Part shown: positions 43,640-52,383 of the stretch, in pieces
How positions within the stretch are numbered: position 1 is the stretch's first letter
How the letters are laid out: every line of letters begins with the position of its first letter
NCBI RefSeq assembly: GCF_019042275.1
Contig: NZ_JAHQCW010000001.1
Span: 279,261 to 343,260 of the forward strand
Reading direction: 5' to 3'
DNA from: Diplocloster agilis
GTDB taxonomy: Bacteria > Bacillota > Clostridia > Lachnospirales > Lachnospiraceae
DNA: 64,000 nt
Made by a program: the position numbers and the translations under genes
Notes under the pieces: model-generated
What the model saw: only the letters and a program-made list of their open reading frames with translations
What the model was told of the DNA's origin: nothing
Database searches by the model: none

Positions 43640-43735
43640 ATTATATTATTCCATTACATAAATGTCAACAATAACTTTCGTACGAAAGTTTCTGTTTTAC
43701 ATATGCTTTACATTTATTCCTTTTGTTGGTATAAT
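43640..43735. promoter_or_regulatory. Divergent deoR/xylB promoters with 18-bp palindrome
   Basis: Minus-strand promoter: TTGACA (43663-43668), 17 bp, TATAAT (43640-43645) for the regulator. Plus-strand promoter: TTTACA (43707-43712), 17 bp, TATAAT (43730-43735) for the kinase. Between them lies the perfect palindrome AACTTTCGTACGAAAGTT (43673-43690), a typical DeoR-type site containing CTTTCG halves. Confidence 0.88.
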
Positions 43736-43799
43736 AGCACCAGATTCAGTATCGTAATGCTGCAGACAAATCATCATGCAAGGATAAGGAGGATTACTC

Positions 43800-45317
43800 T
43801 TGAAACAATATTTAATCGCCCACGACCTGGGAACATCCGGCAACAAAGCTTCCCTTTTTTCTACGGACGGAGAATTGATCCGAAGCTACACCCATCCCTA
43901 CAACGTCCATTTCTTTTCATCCAACTGCGCGGAGCAAAATCCGGAAGATTGGTGGGAGGCCGTCTGTGTGTCCACCAGGGAAATCCTGCGGGATACAGAT
44001 CCGGGACAGGTTCTGGCCATATCCTTTTCCGCTCAGATGCAATGCTGTCTGGTCGTGGATCAAAACGGAGCTCCCCTCAGACCCGCCATCATCTGGGCGG
44101 ATCAAAGGGCCGGAAAGGAAGCTGATCTCTTAAGCCGCCGGGTCGGTTCCGACCGGATGTACGAGCTGACCGGCCACCGGGTCAGCGCCTCCTACAGCAT
44201 CGAAAAACTCATGTGGATCAAAGATCATGAACCGGAACTCTATGAAAAAACCTACAAAATGCTCCAGGCTAAGGATTATATCATCTACCGGCTCACCGGC
44301 CGTTTTGTCACCGACTATTCCGACGCCTCCGGCACCAACGCTCTGGATCTGAAGGCTCTTGACTGGTCCGGTGAAATACTGGACGCAGCCGGGATCTCCA
44401 GGGATAAACTGCCTGAATTGAAACAGTCCATTGATATCGCCGGCCCGCTTACCCCGGATGCCGCCCGTGCCCTTTCTCTGACTCCGGACACCCTGGTCGT
44501 ATGCGGCGGCGGAGACGGCCCCTGTTCCGCTTTGGGCGCAGGCTGTATCAAACCGAACCAGATGTTCCTGACCTTCGGCACGTCCGCCTGGATCGGCGGC
44601 ACCACCCCGGAGATGTTCGTAGATCCGGATCAGACCCTCTTCTGTTTCGCCCACGTCATTCCCGGGCAGTACATGCCCTGCGGAACCACCCAGTCGGCCG
44701 GAAGCGTCTACTCCTACATCCGCAAGTCCCTTTGCGCTGCCGAGACCGAGGCAGCCGAGGAAGCCGGTCAGAACCCTTATGACTATCTGAACAGTCTGAT
44801 CGCCTCCTCCCCGGCAGGTGCAAAGAACCTGATCTTCCTGCCCTACCTGTTAGGGGAGCGGAGTCCCCGCTGGAACCCTGACACCGCCGGAAGCTATATC
44901 GGTATCAAAATGCATCACACAAAGGCGGATTACGTCCGGGCCGCAGTAGAAGGTATTGCCATGAACCTGGAATTGATTCTGGCCGCCTACCGGCGTTCCC
45001 TGCAGGTGGATCACCTGATTCTCACAGGCGGAGGCGCCAAAGGGGACATCATCGCCCGTATCCTCTCCGATGTGCTGGATGTCTCCCTCACCCGCCCGGA
45101 TCACATGGAGGAAGCCACCTCCATCTCCGCCGCCATGATTGCAGGCGTTGGAATCGGAATCTATCCGGATTTCGCAGAGGTATCCCGTTTTCTGCACACA
45201 AAAGATACCTTCACTCCCGTACCGGAAAATGTGAAGGTTTATCATCAGCTCAAGCCTTTGTTTGACCAGGGATATGACGCTCTTAAAGGACTGTTTAAAG
45301 AATTGAGTAAGATATAG
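43800..45317 (+). CDS. xylB: Xylulokinase-like FGGY carbohydrate kinase
   Basis: 505 residues, FGGY family with two actin-like domains. ATP/sugar motifs are visible: HDLGTSGNKASLFS at the N-terminus, ADQRAGKEA, FGTSAWIGGTTPE, and GGGAKGDIIARILSDVLDV near residue 410. The overall pattern is closest to XylB (D-xylulose kinase). It starts with TTG at 43800, with AGGAGG upstream at good spacing. It is controlled by the divergent DeoR-type operator and ends before a hairpin shared with gpmI. Other ketose substrates are possible. Confidence 0.88.
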   Translation: MKQYLIAHDLGTSGNKASLFSTDGELIRSYTHPYNVHFFSSNCAEQNPEDWWEAVCVSTREILRDTDPGQVLAISFSAQMQCCLVVDQNGAPLRPAIIWADQRAGKEADLLSRRVGSDRMYELTGHRVSASYSIEKLMWIKDHEPELYEKTYKMLQAKDYIIYRLTGRFVTDYSDASGTNALDLKALDWSGEILDAAGISRDKLPELKQSIDIAGPLTPDAARALSLTPDTLVVCGGGDGPCSALGAGCIKPNQMFLTFGTSAWIGGTTPEMFVDPDQTLFCFAHVIPGQYMPCGTTQSAGSVYSYIRKSLCAAETEAAEEAGQNPYDYLNSLIASSPAGAKNLIFLPYLLGERSPRWNPDTAGSYIGIKMHHTKADYVRAAVEGIAMNLELILAAYRRSLQVDHLILTGGGAKGDIIARILSDVLDVSLTRPDHMEEATSISAAMIAGVGIGIYPDFAEVSRFLHTKDTFTPVPENVKVYHQLKPLFDQGYDALKGLFKELSKI

Positions 45318-45320
45318 GAC

Positions 45321-45387
45321 AAAAGAAAAGGGCCAAAGCCGGTATGCAGATATACCAGAGACATCCGCAGACATCAGGCTTTGGCCC
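45321..45387 (-). terminator. Terminator of gpmI
   Basis: GGGCCAAAGCC (45330-45340) pairs with GGCTTTGGCCC (45377-45387). On the minus strand it is followed by TTTTCTTTT, so it ends the glycolytic gene; it also separates the convergent xylB gene. Confidence 0.85.
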
Positions 45388-45403
45388 GGAAGAACAGAAC
45401 AAA

Positions 45404-46945
45404 CTATTTCTTAATCAACAACGATTTTCCCGTCATTTCCGCGGGCTGCTCCATTCCCATCATTTCGATCAGGGTAGGTGCGATATCCGCCAGACATCCG
45501 CCCTCCCGGAGCGTATAATCTTTCTCATAGTTCACCAGGATGAAGGGAACCGGATTGATGGTATGGGCGGTGAAGGGATCGCCGGTGTTATAATCCACTA
45601 ATTGTTCCGCGTTTCCATGATCGGCGCAGATAAACATCTGTCCGTTTACTTCCATCAGGGCATCGTAGGCTTTTCCCACACACTCGTCTACCGCTTCCAC
45701 CGCTTTGATGGCGGCAGCTTCCACACCGGTATGTCCTACCATATCCGGATTGGCGAAGTTGATGATGATGACGTCGTATTTGTCCGACTTGATCGCCTCA
45801 ACCAGCTTATCGGCTACTTTATAAGCGCTCATCTCGGGCTGGAGGTCGTAGGTTGCAACCTTGGGGGATTTTACCAGGATTCGGTCTTCTCCCTTATTTG
45901 GCTCTTCTACTCCACCGTTGAAGAAGAAGGTAACATGCGCGTATTTTTCCGTCTCTGCGATTCTGGCCTGGGTCATGCCGTGGGCCGCCAGGAATTCGCC
46001 AAAGGTGTTGGTGATCTCAACTTTATGGAAAGCGACGATCTTATTCGGGATCGTAATATCGTATTCGGTAAAGCAGACGTAGGTGAGATCCAGCTTCTTT
46101 TCCCTGTCAAAACCGCTAAATTCATTATCGCAGAAAGCTCTGGTGATTTCTCTCGCTCTGTCCGGGCGGAAATTGAAGAAGATGACGGAGTCTTTGTCCT
46201 GTATCGTGGCTACCGGTTTTCCATTTTTCATCACTACGGCCGGAAGCACAAACTCGTCGTTCTTACCCTCGTCATAGGAATTCTGTACCGCTTCGGGCGC
46301 ATTGTCCGCCGGCACTCCCTCGCCTTTACAGAGCGCTTTGTAGGCCAGTTCCACACGGTCCCAACGGTTGTCACGGTCCATAGCGTAGTAACGTCCCATC
46401 ACCGTCGCGATCTCGCCGACGCCGATTTCTTTCATCTTCGCTTCTAACTGCTCCACATAATCTTTTCCGGATGCCGGAGGAGTGTCTCTTCCGTCCAGGA
46501 AACAGTGGACATACACCTTATTGAGGCCGTGCTGTTTCGCCAGCTTCAAAAGGCCGTACAGATGGGTATTATGGCTGTGAACCCCGCCGTCCGACAAAAG
46601 CCCGAACATGTGAAGGGCTGAGCCGTTCGCCTTGCAGTTTTCCACAGCTTTTAATAACGCCTCATTTTTAAAGAAATCTCCGTCCTGGATTTCTTTCGTA
46701 ATCCTGGTCAGTTCCTGATAGACAATCCGGCCGGCTCCCATATTCAGGTGACCTACTTCTGAGTTGCCCATCTGGCCTTCCGGAAGACCGACTGCCATAC
46801 CGCTGGCATTTCCTTCTACGAACGGATATTCTGACATTAACTTGTCCATAACCGGGGTGTTAGCCTCAGCAACCGCATTTCCATCTTTACGGTCATTTAA
46901 TCCGTAACCATCTAAGATCATTAATACAGTTGGTTTTTTACTCAT
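45404..46945 (-). CDS. gpmI: 2,3-bisphosphoglycerate-independent phosphoglycerate mutase
   Basis: 513 residues, alkaline-phosphatase-fold enzyme with two Mn sites. DGYGLND at the N-terminus, GNSEVGHLNMGAGR with the catalytic Ser, HCFLDGRDTPP, FNFRPDRAREITR and CADHGNAEQ are all present. It interconverts 3- and 2-phosphoglycerate in glycolysis. It lies downstream of gap, pgk, tpiA and a small lipoprotein gene but has its own likely promoter, so it may be transcribed separately. Confidence 0.98.
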   Translation of the reverse strand: MSKKPTVLMILDGYGLNDRKDGNAVAEANTPVMDKLMSEYPFVEGNASGMAVGLPEGQMGNSEVGHLNMGAGRIVYQELTRITKEIQDGDFFKNEALLKAVENCKANGSALHMFGLLSDGGVHSHNTHLYGLLKLAKQHGLNKVYVHCFLDGRDTPPASGKDYVEQLEAKMKEIGVGEIATVMGRYYAMDRDNRWDRVELAYKALCKGEGVPADNAPEAVQNSYDEGKNDEFVLPAVVMKNGKPVATIQDKDSVIFFNFRPDRAREITRAFCDNEFSGFDREKKLDLTYVCFTEYDITIPNKIVAFHKVEITNTFGEFLAAHGMTQARIAETEKYAHVTFFFNGGVEEPNKGEDRILVKSPKVATYDLQPEMSAYKVADKLVEAIKSDKYDVIIINFANPDMVGHTGVEAAAIKAVEAVDECVGKAYDALMEVNGQMFICADHGNAEQLVDYNTGDPFTAHTINPVPFILVNYEKDYTLREGGCLADIAPTLIEMMGMEQPAEMTGKSLLIKK

Positions 46946-46981
46946 TTTGATTACTCCTTTTCTATTATCACATCGTTATCA

Positions 46982-47010
46982 ATATAACACATAACCTATG
47001 CCAATTACAA
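46982..47010 (-). promoter_or_regulatory. Likely gpmI promoter
   Basis: Minus-strand TTGTAA (47005-47010), 17-bp spacer, TTATAT (46982-46987), about 35 nt upstream of the start codon. Confidence 0.5.
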
Positions 47011-47117
47011 GGAATTACGTAAAAAAAGCCCTTTCCATACCAGGTGAGGCATATTCCCATAGCAGTAACTCTGCCCGCCTGCCGTATATTAAAGGCTATA
47101 AAACAAATACAAATAAA

Positions 47118-47166
47118 TATCCTGTCAATTGGCCGGAGAACCTCTCTTGGACCAATTGACAGGATA
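47118..47166 (-). terminator. Hairpin after lipoprotein gene
   Basis: TATCCTGTCAATTGG (47118-47132) pairs perfectly with 47152-47166. On the minus strand it is followed by a T-rich tract (TTATTTG), so it likely ends the lipoprotein transcript. Confidence 0.75.
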
Positions 47167-47194
47167 ACTTAATTTCTTTTCTATCGTATGCTGT

Positions 47195-47602
47195 TTACTC
47201 CGGCGCGTATTCTTTAGAGAAAATTTCAGATCCATCGTTATTCAGATACTGAACAACAACTACCGGGTTATCTACTTTTACTTCTTTTTTCAGTTCTTCG
47301 GCTACCTGAATAAAAGCATCTTTCTGCTGATCCATTGCAGCTTCAAGGGATTCTGCCATACCCGTCGGGTCTACCTGCTGATCCAATGTGTATGCATAGA
47401 TAAGTTTTTCCCCGTCTGCTTTAATATCAACGCTCATTCCTGAGCCTGCCAATGACTCTTTGACTGTCTCAAGTTCTGTCTGCATTTCATCGGAAGCGAC
47501 AAACTCATCCAAATTATCGAACTTCTTTCCACATCCTACAACGGTTAATGTCATAGCAAGGATCAAAGCCATGACGATGATACGTGACACTTTCTGTTTC
47601 AT
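47195..47602 (-). CDS. Small lipoprotein, DUF4854-like
   Basis: 135 residues. A signal peptide with lipobox VVGC (Cys about 24) is followed by a helical then beta domain ending in NPVVVVQYLNNDGSEIF. The pattern fits small clostridial DUF4854 lipoproteins of unknown function. It is located between tpiA and gpmI but bounded by hairpins on both sides, so it is probably its own transcription unit inserted in the glycolytic block. Confidence 0.8.
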   Translation of the reverse strand: MKQKVSRIIVMALILAMTLTVVGCGKKFDNLDEFVASDEMQTELETVKESLAGSGMSVDIKADGEKLIYAYTLDQQVDPTGMAESLEAAMDQQKDAFIQVAEELKKEVKVDNPVVVVQYLNNDGSEIFSKEYAPE

Positions 47603-47698
47603 TTTACTTACCTCTCTTTTTTTATTTTATGTAATTTTTGCATCTCCTGACAGGCTACAAGCCGACATTTTCTTACAAAGTCATAATAAACAAAATCT

Positions 47699-47742
47699 CC
47701 TGCCAATGAGTCCTTCGCATATCGCTCGTTCTCATTGACAGG
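47699..47742 (-). terminator. Hairpin after tpiA
   Basis: CCTGCCAATGAG (47699-47710) pairs with CTCATTGACAGG (47731-47742) with one mismatch. It lies between the tpiA stop and the lipoprotein gene and has a short A/T-rich flank. Confidence 0.65.
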
Positions 47743-47886
47743 ATATTCTTTTCTCTTTCGTTATAAATGAATATTCGTACTTTTGCTTTATTAAATCTTC
47801 TGCTTTATTCGTACTCTTGCTCAATAATCAGCTATTCACGATGTCGAAAAGGATGCAAAGGATTACCGTTCTAAAAGGAAAGACCA

Positions 47887-48636
47887 TTATTTATTATAAT
47901 TTACAATCTTTCCAAAATCGGGTTTTAAAGAAGCTCCGCCTACCAGACCGCCGTCGATATCGTTCTGGGCAAAAAGTTCCGGAGCACTGGAAGCAGATAC
48001 GCTTCCGCCGTACTGGATACGGATCGCTGCTGCGGTAGCTTCGTCATAGATCTCGCCAATGCATGCACGGATCGCTGCGCATACTTCCTGCGCCTGCTCT
48101 GTGGTAGCGACTTTACCGGTACCGATGGCCCAGATAGGTTCATAAGCGATCACAGCCGTCTTAGCCTGATCTGCGGTAACATTCAGGAAAGCGATCTTGA
48201 TCTGCTGACGGATCCAGTCGATGGTGATGCCCTGCTCTCTCTGAGTCAGGGATTCGCCGCAGCAGACGATGGGGGTAAGTCCATGCTCGAATGCTTTCAG
48301 GACTTTTTTGTTCACGGTCTCATCAGTCTCTGCGAAGTATTCTCTTCTCTCGGAATGTCCGATGATGACATATTTTACACCAACGTCGGTCAGCATGTTG
48401 GGAGCGATCTCTCCTGTGTAAGCGCCGCTCTCTTCGTAATACATGTTTTCCGCACCGATCTCGATGTTGCTTCCCTTAGCTGCTTCCAGGCAGGGGATGA
48501 TATCGATGGCAGGTACGCAGAATACTACGTCTACCTCTTCGTTTGCTACCAGAGGTTTTAACTCATTTACTAAGGCAACGGCCTCACTGGGTGTTTTATT
48601 CATTTTCCAGTTGCCTGCGATAATTTTTTTACGCAT
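47887..48636 (-). CDS. tpiA: Triose-phosphate isomerase
   Basis: 249 residues, TIM barrel. The active-site Lys is in GNWKMNK, the electrophilic His in GHSERRE, and the base Glu in [12 protein letters not shown]; the phosphate loop is near YGGSVSA. It interconverts DHAP and glyceraldehyde-3-phosphate. It is 34 nt downstream of pgk in the same transcription unit. Confidence 0.98.
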   Translation of the reverse strand: MRKKIIAGNWKMNKTPSEAVALVNELKPLVANEEVDVVFCVPAIDIIPCLEAAKGSNIEIGAENMYYEESGAYTGEIAPNMLTDVGVKYVIIGHSERREYFAETDETVNKKVLKAFEHGLTPIVCCGESLTQREQGITIDWIRQQIKIAFLNVTADQAKTAVIAYEPIWAIGTGKVATTEQAQEVCAAIRACIGEIYDEATAAAIRIQYGGSVSASSAPELFAQNDIDGGLVGGASLKPDFGKIVNYNK

Positions 48637-48670
48637 ATTAAAATTCTCCTTTTATCTTTCAGATCTGCTA

Positions 48671-49861
48671 TTATTTGTCGTTAGCCGCCACTACGCCGGG
48701 AAGTTCCTTGCCTTCCAGGAATTCTAAGGATGCGCCGCCGCCGGTGGAAATATGGGTCATCTTATCCCCGAAGCCCAGCTGGTTAACCGCTGCTGCGGAA
48801 TCTCCGCCGCCGATGATGGTCGTTGCGTCCAGATCAGCCAGAGCTTTGGCTACCGCGATGGTTCCGGCTGCGAAGTTGGACATCTCGAATACGCCCATGG
48901 GGCCGTTCCATACCACTGTCTTAGCGTCCTTTAAAGCGTCCGCGTACAGAGCCTGCGTCTTCGGTCCGATATCCAGGCCCATCTCGTCTGCCGCCAGGCT
49001 GCCTTCTACCACACGGAAGGAAGCGTCGTTGGAGAACTCTTTTGCCGCTACGGTATCTACAGGCAGTAATAACTTCACGCCTTTTTCCTTTGCTTTGTCG
49101 ATCATTTCTTTTGCGTAATCCAGGTAATCGTCCTCAACCAGGGATTTTCCGATCTCTTCGCCCTGCGCTTTCGCAAAGGTATAGCACATTCCGCCGCCGA
49201 TGATCAGGGTATCGACTTTATCCAGCAGGTTGTTGATAACAGAGATCTTACTGGAGACTTTGGAGCCGCCCAGGATCGCTACGAAAGGTCTCTTCGGATT
49301 GTCCACAGCGTTGCCCAGGAAGTCGATCTCTTTCTGCATCAGATAACCTACAACCGCAGTATCCACATACTGGGTAACTCCTACGTTGGAGCAGTGCGCA
49401 CGGTGAGCGGTACCGAACGCGTCATTTACGAACACGTCGCACAGGGAAGCCAGATCTTTGCTGAAGGCTTCGCCATTCTTAGTCTCTTCCGCGCGGTAAC
49501 GGGTATTTTCCAATAATAAAACATCGCCGTCTTTCATGGCTTCCACGGCAGCTTTTGCGTTGGGTCCTACTACTTCAGGATCAGCGGCAAATTTTACTTC
49601 CTGACCCAGCAGCTCGGTCAGTCTCTTGGCAACCGGCGCCAAGGATAATTCCGGCTTCGGCTCACCCTTCGGTTTTCCAAGATGAGAGCAGAGGATCACT
49701 CTTCCGCCGTCGGCGATTAATTTCTTAATCGTGGGCAGAGCGGCTACCAGACGGTTCTCGTCCGTGATCTTTCCTTCCTGCAACGGTACGTTAAAATCGC
49801 AGCGGCAGAGAACTCTCTTGCCTTTTACGTTGATGTCATCTACTGATTTTTTGTTTAACAT
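48671..49861 (-). CDS. pgk: Phosphoglycerate kinase
   Basis: 396 residues. The N-terminal RCDFNVPLQ substrate motif, SHLGKPKGE, and the C-terminal nucleotide site GGGDSAAAV with [13 protein letters not shown] are typical. It makes ATP from 1,3-bisphosphoglycerate. ATG 49861 follows GAGGAGG; an in-frame extension of eight residues upstream is rejected because it would cover the ribosome site. It lies after a terminator hairpin behind gap, suggesting partial uncoupling from gap expression. Confidence 0.98.
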   Translation of the reverse strand: MLNKKSVDDINVKGKRVLCRCDFNVPLQEGKITDENRLVAALPTIKKLIADGGRVILCSHLGKPKGEPKPELSLAPVAKRLTELLGQEVKFAADPEVVGPNAKAAVEAMKDGDVLLLENTRYRAEETKNGEAFSKDLASLCDVFVNDAFGTAHRAHCSNVGVTQYVDTAVVGYLMQKEIDFLGNAVDNPKRPFVAILGGSKVSSKISVINNLLDKVDTLIIGGGMCYTFAKAQGEEIGKSLVEDDYLDYAKEMIDKAKEKGVKLLLPVDTVAAKEFSNDASFRVVEGSLAADEMGLDIGPKTQALYADALKDAKTVVWNGPMGVFEMSNFAAGTIAVAKALADLDATTIIGGGDSAAAVNQLGFGDKMTHISTGGGASLEFLEGKELPGVVAANDK

Positions 49862-49910
49862 AGTATATTCCTCCTCGAATCGCAAAATTTACGTTTTAGT
49901 AGGTAATAAA

Positions 49911-49948
49911 ACCGAAAAACGGGTCCGGCCCTTCGTTAGACCGGACCC
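49911..49948 (-). terminator. Terminator between gap and pgk
   Basis: GGGTCCGG (49921-49928) pairs with CCGGACCC (49941-49948); on the minus strand it is followed by GTTTTTCGGTTTT. It can end gap transcripts, giving more gap than pgk-tpi mRNA. Confidence 0.88.
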
Positions 49949-49992
49949 ATAATCGGATCTTATATATTGATATTCGTTTCTCCGACGGATAA

Positions 49993-51006
49993 TTATGCTA
50001 ATTCAGAGAAGTATTTGATGGTTCTAACCATCTGGCTGGTGTAGGAGTTCTCGTTATCATACCAGGATACACATTTCACTAATGTGTTGCCATCTCCCAT
50101 ATCCATAACGGTGGTCTGGGTAGCGTCAAACAGAGAACCATAGGTAATTCCGATGATATCGGAGGATACCAGCTCGTCCTCGGTATATCCGAAGGAATCG
50201 GAAGCTGCTGCTTTCATAGCTGCGTTGATGTCGTCTTTGGATACAACGCCTTCGCAAACTGCTACTAACTGAGTCAGGGAACCTGTGGGAACCGGAACAC
50301 GCTGTGCACAGCCGTCCAATACGCCGTTTAACTCAGGAATAACAAGGCCGATTGCTTTTGCAGCGCCGGTGGAGTTGGGAACGATGTTCACAGCTGCGGC
50401 ACGGGCTCTTCTTAAATCGCCTTTTCTCTGAGGTCCGTCCAGAGTCATCTGATCTCCGGTATAAGCGTGGATCGTGGTCATATAACCTTTTTTGATCTTC
50501 GCTAATTTGTTCAGAGTATCTGCCATGGGAGCCAGGCAGTTGGTGGTACAGGAAGCAGCGGAGATAACCGTATCTTCTGCTTTCAGTGTGTCTTCGTTTA
50601 CGCTGTATACGATGGTAGGAAGGTCGTTTCCTGCAGGAGCAGAGATAACAACTTTTCTGGCACCAGCTTTAATATGAGCTTCGGATTTTGCTTTGGAAGT
50701 AAAGAAACCGGTACATTCCAGAACAACGTCTACACTCAGCTCGCCCCAAGGCAACTCTTCGGGATTCGCTTTTGCGTAGATTTTGATCTCATGGCCGTCA
50801 ACAACGATGGAATCTTCTTTTGCTTCAACCTTGTCAGCTAACGCATATCTTCCCTGTGCGGAATCATATTTTAATAAGTGTGCCAACATTTTGGGGCTGG
50901 TTAAATCATTGATTGCAACAACTTCATAACCTTCTGCACCAAACATCTGTCTGAAAGCAAGACGACCGATACGTCCAAATCCGTTAATAGCTACTTTTAC
51001 TGCCAT
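49993..51006 (-). CDS. gap: Glyceraldehyde-3-phosphate dehydrogenase
   Basis: 337 residues. The Rossmann motif INGFGRIGR and the active-site [12 protein letters not shown] (Cys153) define the enzyme; [14 protein letters not shown] is the conserved C-terminal part. It makes 1,3-bisphosphoglycerate from glyceraldehyde-3-phosphate with NAD. ATG 51006 follows AGGAGG. It is the first gene of the glycolytic block and has its own strong promoter and terminator. Confidence 0.98.
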   Translation of the reverse strand: MAVKVAINGFGRIGRLAFRQMFGAEGYEVVAINDLTSPKMLAHLLKYDSAQGRYALADKVEAKEDSIVVDGHEIKIYAKANPEELPWGELSVDVVLECTGFFTSKAKSEAHIKAGARKVVISAPAGNDLPTIVYSVNEDTLKAEDTVISAASCTTNCLAPMADTLNKLAKIKKGYMTTIHAYTGDQMTLDGPQRKGDLRRARAAAVNIVPNSTGAAKAIGLVIPELNGVLDGCAQRVPVPTGSLTQLVAVCEGVVSKDDINAAMKAAASDSFGYTEDELVSSDIIGITYGSLFDATQTTVMDMGDGNTLVKCVSWYDNENSYTSQMVRTIKYFSELA

Positions 51007-51119
51007 AGTTTTAATTCCTCCTAAAGTTTATTAATTACCCTCACCGTGTGAAGCAACAGTGAATTTTTGAGTTTCCAACGATCAAAGTTGATTGTTAAAG
51101 AAATCTCAACCTATTTGAT

Positions 51120-51148
51120 ATTCTACATAATTTGTCCAGAAAATTCAA
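51120..51148 (-). promoter_or_regulatory. gap promoter
   Basis: Minus-strand TTGAAT (51143-51148), 17-bp spacer, TAGAAT (51120-51125), leaving a leader of about 105 nt before gap. Confidence 0.65.
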
Positions 51149-51231
51149 GTGCTATTTAAAAATAATTGAATACTCACCGAAGATTGGCGAATCCGCAGAA
51201 TCCTTTGGCCTTTTTACCGCTTTCTCCGGTA

Positions 51232-52371
51232 TTATTGCATAAGTGCGTTTCCCTCTTCCATCTGCCGGATTTTCTTTTCCCCGGAGTCGGTCAGGTTTTT
51301 CAGCCCGTCGATCACGTTCTTCATCTGCGGCAGCGCCTGCTGCTTATAGGCGTTGATCGCGTCAAACGCGTCGAAGGTGTCCGCAAACGCGGACCGCAGA
51401 TCATCCACAGAGAGGCTGGCTTCCATAGAACGCTGCTGGATCTCGGCTCCCTGTTCCTTCAGCATCCGGGCCGTACTGGCGATCATGCTACTGGTGGTCT
51501 TATTTAACGCTTCCACCTTTTCCATCACGATCTTCTGATTATACAGGGCGGAGGCCACCGTCACCGCAACCCGAAGCGCCGACACCGTCACATTCTGCGC
51601 CCGTTCCACTGCGCGGATCAGCTCCTTGTTATTTCTGCGCAGAATCTCCATCGCTACGATTCCCTGCTGATTCACCGCCAGCAGCTGCTGGAAATCCATA
51701 ATCTTCTGCCGGAGCGGGAACTGGATCTCCTCCTCGGCAAATTTGATCTTTTCCGCCTCCATATTGGCCGCCTTGGCGTTGTCGATCTCTTCCGTCAAAG
51801 CGTCGTCCATCCGGATGCCAAGCTCGATGTTCTGATTCAGCTTGATCGTCAGATCCCGCATGGCCACCTGCTCGATCTCCAGGGTGGTATTGTCCCTCTT
51901 CAGAATATTCTTTCCTTTTTCCAGGGATTCCAGGATATCGTGAATCATGTCATCCGCTTTCTGGAACCTGGCAAAATAGTTCCGGATCGGATTAAATATC
52001 TTGCCCAGCACCCCTTCTCTGGTAAAATCCAGAGCCGACGGGTCCAGCTCCTTCATCTTCTGCTGCAGTTCCACCAGTCCGGTAACCACTTCCCCGTTCT
52101 GAGACCCCATCTTGCTGAGCTCCCCGATCCGCACCTGAAGCAGTTCGTTCTTCTTTCTGGACTGGGTGACCACATCCATGCCAAAGGATTCGATGGAATC
52201 CACGTACTTTCTTCTGTCCGCCAAAGATCCCAGATCTACCGCCAGCGCTTCCTGCGCGTTCTGCTTTGCCACATCCAGGATCAGCTCTTTTTTCTCCTGC
52301 GTGGGCGCAAGTTCCTGCACCACCTCTTTCTCGATCACCTTTGTATCCGGTATTTCCATTGAAAATGCCAT
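51232..52371 (-). CDS. TelA family protein (toxic anion resistance family)
   Basis: 379 residues, almost entirely helical with strong coiled-coil character and no signal or membrane helix, matching PF05816. Characteristic stretches include FFNP-like KIFNPIRNYFARFQKADDMIHDILESL and QNVTVSALRVAVTVASALYNQK. The family was named for tellurite resistance, but most members act in envelope stress responses and their biochemical role is unknown. It ends a three-gene operon with a VWA/binding-protein fusion (12 nt upstream) and a membrane protein, which suggests a shared envelope function. Confidence 0.92.
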   Translation of the reverse strand: MAFSMEIPDTKVIEKEVVQELAPTQEKKELILDVAKQNAQEALAVDLGSLADRRKYVDSIESFGMDVVTQSRKKNELLQVRIGELSKMGSQNGEVVTGLVELQQKMKELDPSALDFTREGVLGKIFNPIRNYFARFQKADDMIHDILESLEKGKNILKRDNTTLEIEQVAMRDLTIKLNQNIELGIRMDDALTEEIDNAKAANMEAEKIKFAEEEIQFPLRQKIMDFQQLLAVNQQGIVAMEILRRNNKELIRAVERAQNVTVSALRVAVTVASALYNQKIVMEKVEALNKTTSSMIASTARMLKEQGAEIQQRSMEASLSVDDLRSAFADTFDAFDAINAYKQQALPQMKNVIDGLKNLTDSGEKKIRQMEEGNALMQ

Positions 52372-52383
52372 CCGTTCACCCTC

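Noticed and set aside
46083..46277. Plus-strand frames antisense to gpmI
   Set aside because: Shadow frames of a well-supported enzyme gene; no coding signs of their own.
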